This document shows, one piece after another, positions 14,297 to 23,831 of a stretch of DNA of 64,000 bases. The stretch covers positions 10,795,501 to 10,859,500 of the forward strand of contig NC_060106.1 of the NCBI RefSeq assembly GCF_021155765.1. The letters run 5' to 3'. Made by a program: the position numbers and the translations under genes. The stretch is from Diprion similis (Eukaryota > Arthropoda > Insecta > Hymenoptera > Diprionidae). The number at the start of each line of letters is the position of its first letter. The first letter of the stretch is position 1. The notes below the pieces were generated by a model. It was not told where the DNA came from and did not search any database. It saw nothing but the letters and a program-made list of their open reading frames with translations.

Positions 14297-15046
14297 TCAA
14301 GATATATCAAGCAAGTTGATTACGTAACATTTTGCCAGACTTTGAAACTTTATGAAATAAACAATTGTTGGAATAAATTCAAACCTCAGGTTTATCCGCC
14401 ACTTAAACAACATCATTTTAATAATATAATCTGTAGCTAAACACACTTTGTTTTCGCGAAAGTCGATTAAGTGACGGTAACCTGTCGCGATGCTCATTCC
14501 ACTTTCAGCAACGTGCAAAGTTTCTAACATTAAGTGACCATGGTAAAATAGGTCAACTGCAATAAAAAAAAATGATCCAACTTAAAAGTCAAGCACCGTT
14601 GCGATCGCGAATGAGCCTACCCATGCAGCTAAGAAATCGAAGATTTGTGTAACAATTGTTACCGCCACGCCACGTGACAAGGGAGTCCCAGGAAAATACC
14701 CGTAACCTAAGACATGCAAACTCACCAACGTTGCTGAGTAATGGAGAAGTTACTCGGATGTCTCTGCTTAACTCTGAAAAAACGAAAAAAGGAGCTCGAA
14801 TTAATTTAACAGACTTGATTTTCAGTTCTTAGATAAATTACTACTGTTGCCCACTTCCATATTTATTTGCCGCTTGTTACGCAATGACGAGAATTAGGTT
14901 TCAAATGTACCAAAGTGAATCATTAAACAATAATTAAAATAAGTTTCCTTACCTCCTCCGGGTTGCTCCACGGTTTATGCTCCATGATGTAGACGTAGTA
15001 GTTCTCGTAGCATCTCAGGATGTACGGCGGTGACACACTTTTCACT
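14297..15046 (-). CDS. Unrecognised gene, three linked exons
   Basis: Exons 15046-14953, 14771-14726 and 14556-14297 connect in phase on the minus strand. Their products read VKSVSPPYILRCYENYYVYI... ending WSNPEE, then LSRDIRVTSPLLSNV, then VDLFYHGHLMLETLHVAESG and GYRHLIDFRENK, to a stop at 14297. The first two exons and the start of the third look strongly protein-like (aromatic-rich, no low complexity). The last ~40 residues look like translated AT-rich DNA, so a donor inside the third exon and a further exon are possible. I do not recognise the family. 5' exons are incomplete; a candidate first exon is at 17188-17268. Confidence 0.6.
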
Positions 15047-15314
15047 CTACAATAAGAATATATTAAAATATTACTCGCACAATGCACCTGGATCAGATTT
15101 TATGTCACTACAGACTGTCTGTATCATAATAACTTATTTTCATAATATTTAGATGGTTTCTGATTTATCTATAAGTGAACTGCAGAAATTAATCCTAGAG
15201 TGAGCAGCTAAAATCACATGCGATCAAAAGGAACTTCTAATTAAAAATAATACCAAATATGTACCTTTCACTTTGATTCACTGCATAGCGGGTGGTTTAA
15301 TCTTGAGTTTATTT

Positions 15315-15389
15315 TCAGGGTTCGTTTGTCTGGGTTACATCATTCGGATCATCGCTAAAGTTTGTTGATGGTGCTGTAGTAGTATGCCC
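15315..15389 (-). CDS. Candidate alternative 3' exon, uncertain
   Basis: A 75-nt minus-strand stretch after a good acceptor (ttttaacag) reads GHTTTAPSTNFSDDPNDVTQ plus four residues to a stop. It lies upstream of the exon at 15046, so if real it would be an alternative C-terminus or a separate gene. Polar and unstructured composition, no family resemblance. Confidence 0.2.
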   Translation of the reverse strand, partial: GHTTTAPSTNFSDDPNDVTQTNEP

Positions 15390-16453
15390 CTGTTAAAATG
15401 TCAGAAACAACAACATTTTATTAGTAGTTATTTTCCACAATTAATATATAAAACGTTGGAAAATTACCATAATTTTTGTCAATATAATGAGACTGAATAC
15501 TAATCAATTTCGACTAAATGACAAATTTCTCAGATTGAAAGTAGCCCAAAGGTATAATCAAGAAAGGTTTCAAACGTTTACCTGTTTTTTTTGTCTTCCA
15601 CAAAATTGCGACCTGTTCAGCTTCTGCATTTTGTTTTTCCACATATATTACCGGGGCCACTCAATGCAGATACTCGCTATAACCTCTTTCATTCTTTCAG
15701 TAGTTCAATTCTGTAATCAGGTGAAGAACAAAACCATAAAATTTTCTCAACCTTTCATCTAATTCAAGGTTTCATGTTTTGGAAAACCTTAGTGATTACA
15801 TAAATCAGTGAGTGAAAAATGATTAAGATTGTTTTATACCTGTTGTTTATCTGCAATAAATTCAGCAGTTCTGCTACTGATTGATGTCTTCCAAAATTTC
15901 TTGACAAGGCCTTTCAATCTAGTCAATCACTAATGCCAATCAACGTCGTTCCAGTTTCTTTCTGCAATCAGGTAAGAAAACACAATATTTTGTTAGTACT
16001 TCATGTATTTTTATGCACGATTTGAATAGCATTCAAAATTCACAAATTTCATCCAAAACGTAGTAGGTATGTATCAGGAATCGACAACAATTGACGATTT
16101 AGATTCATTCCAAGTTTCGAAACAATTATCAATGCTGTGATGCGTTAACTTTTGTTGATCGGCAATGAAGAATTCAGAAATAGAGGATCCCTCTACCGAT
16201 CGATCCACAGGAAAAAATTCGGAAAGAGATGGAATCGCTAACGATTTTTTTACATAAGAAACAACGCCAAAATCAACTACGCAATAACATTTTCATTTTA
16301 TAAACATGTATCCACGCGAAAGACGCAACTCACGAGCCGAAATCCGAGTCACAACTCACACAAAGGTCACCTTCTGCAAGGTCCGTTTTCTCAGAATGAT
16401 AGAAAAAAAATAACACAACGGAAGATTATCAGGGCATTTTCTTATCACAAAAC

Positions 16454-17028
16454 GCTCGTGACTATACAGCGTAATAATTACACTTGATTCCAAGCCCGTT
16501 CGCACATTTTATATTGTATCTACCTTGCTGCCCAAACAAACTGAGTTGAACTTGCGAACAATGCAACTGCGCATTTACCGAAGATTAGCCGCACAAACAA
16601 TAACAAACGACACCCGACGCAGAGAGTCGAGAATCGAGATCGCTTAGAGCTGAAGTTGCACCAAAGAATGAAAATTTGACAAACGAAACTCACCTTCGAT
16701 GTCCCCTGCTGTTTTTATTTCAATAACTCGGTTCTTTTAACATGCTCGTGACTATGCAGCGTAATAGTTACACTCGATTCCGAGATCATTCGCACTTTTT
16801 ATATTCTAGCTGGCTGTCTAAACTGACAATGAGTTAAACTTGCGAACAATGCAACTGCGCACTTACCGAAAATCAGCCGCACAAACAATAACAAACGACG
16901 CTCGGAGAATCGAGAATCGAAATTGCTTAGAGCCGAAGTTGCACCAAAGAGTGAAAATTTGAAACACAAAACTCACCTTCGATGTCCCCTGCTGTTTTTA
17001 TTACAGTAACTCGGTTCTTTCAATATGG
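16454..17028. repeat. 290-bp tandem direct duplication with splice donors
   Basis: Copy 1 is 16454-16743 and copy 2 is 16744-17028, with long identical blocks (for example acttgcgaacaatgcaactg, ccgcacaaacaataacaaac and accttcgatgtcccctgctg). Each copy carries on the minus strand a donor GACATCGAAG|GTGAGT (exon side from 16694 and 16977). A second donor-like site, TTCG|GTAAxTG, occurs in each. The most natural reading is a duplicated 5' untranslated exon and possibly promoter of the minus-strand gene downstream. The few differences suggest a fairly recent duplication. Confidence 0.85.
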
Positions 17029-17187
17029 GTCATACGCTGCGGTTCGTATATCATTCACAGTGAGTTTCGTGGAAATACACTGATCGAATAAGGTTACACA
17101 GCCGTTTTTTAACCGTAAGACATCGGTGCTTGACCATTTCCCGGATAGTCAATTGCCTGTACATGGCGATCTGAATTCTCGACTTAC

Positions 17188-17268
17188 GAGTTGCGTAGCC
17201 CCACTGCTCGGAAGCGACTGAAGCCGCGCTGCGTTCGGAAGCAATTCTCGACCAGTCGGAAACGCCAT
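17188..17268 (-). CDS. Candidate first coding exon of the 14.3-kb gene
   Basis: Minus strand: an ATG at 17268 opens a GC-richer 27-codon frame (MAFPTGRELLPNAARLQSLP and seven more) that runs exactly to a strong donor CTC|GTAAGT. Base composition differs from the AT-rich flanks, as expected for a promoter-proximal exon. Its phase does not fit the exon at 15046 directly, so at least one exon between is missing. It could instead be untranslated leader. Confidence 0.3.
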
Positions 17269-17289
17269 ACGGACTGCGCACAACGCGGT

Positions 17290-18922
17290 CATATGTTCAA
17301 AAAATTGCCATTGGACGCGGCGTCAGGCGTCAAATGAAATTTTCTAGCGATATCCAACCGAACAAAATACGTTGACCAAAGAGATATTCAGTCATTGCTG
17401 AGGGCCCTATAAGTGGATAAAAAGTTCTGCAAAACAATTCTAAAACGAAAAGTTTCCGATCTCTCAAAATCGCAAACGTTTTTACATTTTTCGAATAAAA
17501 ATGTAAGTGAGATCTACTGACCTAACCACGTGGGTTTCGAAAACAGCTCGACGCAAAAAAGCATCCGAAACAAGGCAAAATTTTATTATTTTTTCTCGGA
17601 GGCTGATTTTAATACAGCTCTGCTAATATTATGCACGTTGGAAAGTACGCAATAAAAACATACACTTTCGAATATAGACGTGCAGCCATAAATTGTGTAT
17701 TAGAATTTATTCTGATGTGATATCATGACAACATATCGACATCGACTTAGTATATATTCGTTCGAGGAAATTCTATTCTTACCCAGAAATAAATAACAAG
17801 GATGTATCTAATTTTCGCCATTTGAGTTCAGCACCAGCAGGATGTCACCCTTGATCACTTTGTAGCAGTCGCAGCTTCTCAATGCCTCCCCCTGGATTCA
17901 ATCTATACACCGAATACTCACATTCACTTTATAAAATAATATTCACATTCACTTTGACATGATAATGTCCGTTTAAACATGTGGAGAAGCTAGTTTTAAG
18001 TTCGACACTTGAAGGAAGCTGCAAACGCTGCGATGAAGTTAAACAAGTCTGTATTTCTGAGAATCCAAATTGGAAAAAACAACCGTTTGACCGTCGAAAC
18101 AAATGCGTAAATAAACAATTGACATACTCAAGGCGGCGGCAGTCACTTGTTCAAGAAAGTTGAAGCGCGACACACAACGTAAAAATATTTGTAGCATAAT
18201 TGTATCTACTCACGGCTGTTAATGGAGTCTGAACAGAAGTAAAAAATTACACCTAATCACAACACCGTGTTAAACACGCGCGGTTAAACGTACCGGCAAG
18301 CGGGACAAGCACATCGTTCGCCACGTGCGACCAGTTTCACTTCCACGATCAACTATCACTGGTAAGTCCGTGATCACTGGCCAGGCGCGTCGCGTAATGG
18401 CGGCGGGCCTCTCCAGCGCCGCTTGCATGACGACGGTGACGCTCAGAACTAAATTCGATGTTGTTTTTTTTCAGTTGATGCGTTAAAAATGTTAAGCATT
18501 TGAAATTGATTCAAGAGACTGCGCTGTATTTTCTTGTCAGAATGCCATCCTTTGAGTTCTAAAACCAGTTAATGACACAATTGATTGACACGTATTCGTT
18601 GGTGAATTGTTAATAACTCTGGCAAAGAGAATGAGCTATTGTATGTATTAATTAAGTTATTTAAAAAATAATTGTAACTTATTCCTCATATGAGGTTAAT
18701 TTCTTTCTTCAGTATTTTCTGCATTGTCGTTCCCATTTTTGTATTTTTTTTTCTCCAAAATGCAAGAAAAATAATGAAATTAAAAACTGTTAATGTTAAA
18801 GAAAAATACAAGCTTGTATTCTCTACAACTAAGTTATTGAAGTATGATTTAAAAGAAACAACCCTGCTCTAATTATATTTTCATCAACTGAGAGTTTACT
18901 TTTCTATCATTCTGTTATTTTC
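17290..18922. other. Divergent promoter region and CENP-C 5' leader
   Basis: Lies between the minus-strand gene starting near 17.3 kb and the plus-strand CENP-C gene. A probable CENP-C leader exon ends at the donor G|GTAAGT at 18360-18361, in a GC-rich stretch with the character of a promoter (18240-18450); the coding exon follows the acceptor tcatgcag ending at 18928. Two short frames inside (17981-18163 and 18690-18872) have no support as proteins. Confidence 0.45.
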
Positions 18923-18931
18923 ATGCAGAAA

Positions 18932-20620
18932 ATGGGACCTGTCAAAGAAACTTCAGGAAAGTATCGTCACTCATCTTTGCATCTTAGTCAACTTATTCGG
19001 AGAAATAAAGCTGTCTGCATGGTAACATCTACGCCTGTGAAATTAAACAGAGAACAGCATTCGAAGCTTGAATGGCCTTTCTCGGTAGAAGAAAGTCCGA
19101 ATCTCTCTCTTGACCGTCGTTCCCTGATAAAATGTGTTGCAAACAGTGCTCTGCAATGTAAAAACACCAAGGAGGGTAACAATTTAGACACACTTCCTGC
19201 TGCACCAACTGGATCGACTGATAAAACTTGCTTTGTAAATCGAACTACAGAAGGAAACAGTGATAAAAAGAATTCAGCACCTAGCAAGGTTGATTTTGAT
19301 CCCAGAAATGAGGTTGGAAAGTGGAGAATAATGAATTCAGACGAAGAGAATGAGTATCAGAGCAATATAAAAAATTCTGTGACAAATAGTAAATACATTA
19401 AAAATAGGATTACTGCATCATCAACTGACGTACAATGTTCGACACGGAAGGAGAAACCTCAGAAAGTAAATTACAGCATCAATAGCAGGGAATCTTTACC
19501 AATTTATGAAGCAAGAGTAGACGATGAATTGGATGCGACAAGTGAAATATTTCCAACATCTATTAGTAAGCCTAGTAACAATGTTCTCTTAATCGAGAAA
19601 CCACTGGACAATGTAGAGGTTTTACAAACAAAAAGTATTTATCGAAAGATTACACCCTCAAAAGCACTAAAAGACCGGAAGAACACGTCTGACCGAAATA
19701 ATGATACACCTGCAGCGAGAAGATCAAGCAGAAAAAGGTGTAAACCCTTGGAATATTGGAATGGAGAAAGGTTCAAAACAACAAGAGATGATTCTCCAGA
19801 AATTGTGCCTAATGTAGATTACATAAATGCAAAAGGGAAAAAAATGAAGAAGGTACGAGATGCTGAAACAGAGTTAAAAAACGTTCAACAGAGTAATGAG
19901 GTTTCGATAAGTATTCCAAGTACAGGAATTTCTCATAAAGCTGAAACAGAAATCGCTAGTGAATCATCGATTGAAGAGAGAAATGAAAACAGAGTGATTT
20001 TCAAATCAAAGTCAAGAATCAAGTCCAAGAAAGAAGTTAGATTTTCTGGAACCACAGCTGAAACAGGCAGCCCTGTGCTCAAAGAAAATTCAAAATCAGG
20101 TAACAATTATTATGGAAATCTATGCAGAAATAATCCCCAATGTAATCACGAATATAATTTCAGACTGGCATGTAAACTTTCATGGAATAAAACGAATGCC
20201 AAAAGTGCTATTAAACTTTGACAATTTTAGTATTTTGCCTGGCTTGAATACAGTTATGGGAATTGTATCAAGTTCTATTATGCAGATGCCCCCAAATGGG
20301 ATGAATAGGAGTCAAGCACCAGATCACCATCACATGGTAGTTATTAACATTTATATTAAATGACGTAGACCTCAAAGTCATATTCAATTCTAACACGTTT
20401 CGTTTGTTCTATACTTTTTTGTTATATTTGACAAAAACTTTTGCAGGTGTTTTGTATCATGGCGGGTAATGTGGTAGTAACAATTCATGAGACGAGCATT
20501 AAAATGGACACTTATGGACATTTCACTGTACCATGTGGGATTTCGTACACTCTTGAGAATATTAGCGAGCAACAGGCTATCCTCAGCTGCTTTGAGATTG
20601 CCAATGGCAGATATAAGTGA
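18932..20620 (+). CDS. Centromere protein C (CENP-C)
   Basis: Inner-kinetochore protein that binds the CENP-A nucleosome. Exons 18932-20099, 20164-20336 and 20447-20620 join in phase to 504 residues, starting MGPVKETSGK in the first coding exon; an in-frame ATG at 18923 straddles the acceptor and is unlikely to be used. A long polar, lysine- and serine-rich region precedes the CENP-C motif RRSSRKRCKPLEYWNGER at about residues 262-280, whose arginines and YW pair contact the nucleosome. The C-terminus is the Mif2/CENP-C cupin dimerisation domain: NFSILPGLNTVMGIV, then VFCIMAGNVVVTIHETS, GHFTVPCGISYTLEN and ISEQQAILSC. The introns are 64 and 110 bp. Short compared with the vertebrate protein of about 940 residues. 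AATAAA lies 16 nt after the stop. Converges with RAD52. Confidence 0.9.
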
Positions 20621-20635
20621 AAATGTGACAATGGA

Positions 20636-20641
20636 AATAAA
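20636..20641 (+). terminator. CENP-C polyadenylation signal candidate
   Basis: AATAAA 16 nt after the stop codon. Close to the stop but in a normal context; it leaves about 340 bp to the RAD52 stop on the other strand. Confidence 0.4.
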
Positions 20642-20981
20642 ATGAATAGTTTCGAAGCTTTGAATAGAACTTGAATGCGACGGATTACTCTTCAGAAGCT
20701 TGATTTGAAAATGAATTTCTATTTTATTCACTTACATAATAATAACTCATGTATTATAATGATAGGTAAACCCAAGGTAGTTGATTCTGACCGATTCAAG
20801 GTGACCGGTATCGTCTCAATTTAACCTGCGCAGCAGGCCACATGACTGGTCTCGAATCGTGTTTACATATCAACTGGGCTTAAACGAGTAACTTAAGAAA
20901 ATGTATATTGTATATTTAATGAAAAAAAAATTTTTTTATCACTCAGCTTAGTAAGTTATTACTCCGTAGAAATTTGTCAAA

Positions 20982-22578
20982 TTAAAATCTTGGATTTGGT
21001 TTCTCACCAAGTGCCATTTCTTTCAATGACCTTTTATACTCTTCTTGCTTCTGTGCTTGTCGACGTTTTCTCTCCAATCTTCGTTCCTCCTCCGTCATTG
21101 CTGCATAGTTAAAAAAAGTGTATAAATAACGCAATTGACATAACTAAGACATGGGATGAATGGTTTCAATTACATAGTAATATTCTCCAATAATTACCAG
21201 ATTTATCAACCTTAGCGCAGTTTTCCACTGACTTGAGATGTTTTGGTGATTGTATTTTTGGTTCTTCATTATTTGAAACTGATGAAACCCCTGCAAGATA
21301 AGTTCTACTAAAAATTTCCATATTTTTCCACAGACTTAAACCGCACAGGATTAAATTTCAGAAAAAATGTATTCCTTTATAAAACTGACTATTATATATA
21401 ATGTCAATACCTCGATTATCACAATTGAGTGTAATGGTTGGCATGTCGCGCCTCGGTGATGGTGTTTTATGGGGTGTGGATTGAGCATTTGGAGTGTTCC
21501 GTACCTTAGGGGGAACAATCTTTTGTGGTTCTCCAATATCAGAAATGGTTGAAATTGAACTCTCGATTTTTGTTTTGATATAATTTCGAATTTTTGAAGT
21601 AATATCACCACCAAAGCACAACAGAGTGTTTTTCAATGCATTTGTAATAGAACCCTGCAATTAGAAATACTGCTTTATAGTAATCAACATGAAAAAGAAG
21701 GATTCATTGATTGTTCAAGATAATTCCCAAGTCTCACAGTTCTTGCTGAAAATATAACTACGCCTTTGTTAGGTCCCTCCGAGTTACTGTATCCTAAGTC
21801 CTCGTGAATCGTTCCGTCACGTAATTGAACTTTAACAAAGGCTGCGCATCCGACATGATATTTATTTGCGGTGTATTCAACAAAATCTGAAAATAGATTA
21901 CAATTATATACAGGAAATTATGTGCAGATAGTAAAATTACAAAGTAATTTAAAATAACCTGCCTAAAGTTTGATTCGTCACTGTATGATTCCATTCGTTT
22001 TCACCAAAGATTTCATTTGCCATTGAAATAAGATCATTTTTAGTGCATAGCTGATCGCGAATATCCACATCTCTTACATTCGAACTTGGACAAATTAAAG
22101 TTTCTTTGGAACCAGGCTAAAAAATAAGTTTACGAGGTAAAACTTTACTATCTTTCGACGAATAGCTACTTGAAAGTTTGTTAAAATTATTTCATTCTGC
22201 CGCCAATCGCGCTGGCTGACTTTGAGTGAGTACATCGCACCAATCAAAAGATGCACCGTAAAATTGAAAATACGCAAAAACCAATGACGATGCCTTCAGA
22301 TTATACTCGTCAGCTGAATGATGTGCTACATGAAACACGTCTATAGTCTCTCAAAGGTAAATTCCACACGTGATGAAATATTTTGGACAGCTTTTTAGGT
22401 TACGAAGGCCTGCGCGAAACTGGCGGGAAACAATAATTTATGTTTAAACAAATACAGCGTATTACGTAATCGCTTTTTGTGCTAACTCGTAAAATGAACT
22501 TAATAAAATTATCAAGTCGACAAAAAACATGCTAATAAATCGATAACTTACGATTTTTATGCACGACGGATGATTCAT
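20982..22578 (-). CDS. RAD52 recombination protein homologue
   Basis: Single-strand annealing and recombination mediator. Six exons: 22578-22552, 22116-21963, 21886-21738, 21654-21411, 21290-21198 and 21100-20982, in phase, 261 residues. The N-terminal RAD52 fold is clear: ISMANEIFGENEWNHTVTNQ (compare the family NLANEMFGxNGWxxxxxxQ), DFVEYTANKYHVGCAAFVKV, LRDGTIHEDLGYSNSEG and GSITNALKNTLLCFGGDI. The second half is polar, with a lysine/arginine/glutamate-rich helix ending KPNPRF. Human RAD52 has 418 residues, so the C-terminal part is reduced. The intron after exon 2 must use a GC donor (TTAG|GCAGGT) to keep frame. Drosophila has no RAD52. An ATTAAA on the minus strand near 20915-20920 may be its polyadenylation signal. 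Confidence 0.9.
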
Positions 22579-23737
22579 CGCGACGATGGCAAATTCTCTT
22601 ATCCTATAACTTGATGTGTACACACGCAGTACACAACTTGTTCGATATGTGTATACTTGATAGTAACGGAAGGTCGTAAGATATTTACTACGCGGAAAAG
22701 GGCTTAACAGCCCCGTTCTATGCAATTAGGAGCAAAGCACTCAACACATTTCCATTTGACGCAGAAATAACGAAATAGCATGAATTCTACAAATTTACTA
22801 CAATTGCGATTTCACCATTTCTTGACTCCTGCGTCTAAGGAAAATGTTTGACGTGTTTTTATTCAGGATTTGCATTTTCAATATCTAATCAATTAAAGAT
22901 ATAAGGCATACAAATATTGGAATTATTTTCTGCACCTACCCTTACTTTTGCAACGTAAGACATTAGAAATATTTTAAGCTCGGTATATTTATTATTTTTC
23001 AATCTTCACAAATAGTTTACGACTTTTATTGCAATCCCTGGCAGAATTTTTCATAATTTCTGAAAATATAATGACCTCCAGGCCGAAAAATGAAAAGCGA
23101 TAACGCTACAACGTGTGCGTTTTGTACTTTTATTTCATTACATTTACAAAGTTTTATAGTTACTAACTCGACATGTATAATGCGGTTTGCAAAAAATAAT
23201 TATACAATAACCATACAAGCATCATCCGCAGCGTGTTGCGCGTATCAAAAAACAATTTTACGTGTGAGAGATAACAGATTACACACAGTTTCAGTATTTA
23301 ATATATCGAAAAATACAATATCTTATGCATAAGTAATTATTATATTAATATTTGAGTGGTGGGTTGTGAGTGATTGGAAAGTAACAAACAATATACTTTT
23401 CGCGTACATATATATGTATGTATTATAACAACAATTGCCCATTAATATGTGAAATTCAGTTCTTGCATGACAAAGCCAGCGATTTTTGGATTCTCGGTGT
23501 ACGGTGATTTGAACACATGCGACGAACAGGATTATTGCGACTACGATGCGGCTGCAATATTATTATTCGGTAATCGAGTGACAAAACATGATACATATTC
23601 ATATTCGAGTCGCTGGTGGATCACCTTGTACTCACAATTTGCAAGTGAAATAAATTCCTATCGTACAAGCTGGAGCGCAAAGTTAGTCAACCACTATATT
23701 ATGCATATAAATACCTCGGTACGATAAACAACAGATT
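22579..23737. other. Intergenic region between RAD52 and the FAMeT-like gene
   Basis: Upstream of RAD52 and downstream of the FAMeT-like gene, both minus strand. AT-rich. Short frames at 23090-23332 and 23449-23727 lack family resemblance. No repeat recognised. Confidence 0.45.
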
Positions 23738-23743
23738 TTTATT
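23738..23743 (-). terminator. FAMeT-like gene polyadenylation signal
   Basis: AATAAA on the minus strand, about 90 nt after the stop codon at 23832, a normal distance. Confidence 0.6.
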
Positions 23744-23831
23744 TCGTGCTCGTCTTGTAAAATATCAGAATATTCAGTGTGCAAGGGAGAAGGAAATACC
23801 AGGAGGGGGAAACAGAATCTCGTTCAACAGG

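Noticed and set aside
20390-20731. 113-codon minus-strand ORF
   Set aside because: Antisense shadow of the last CENP-C exon.
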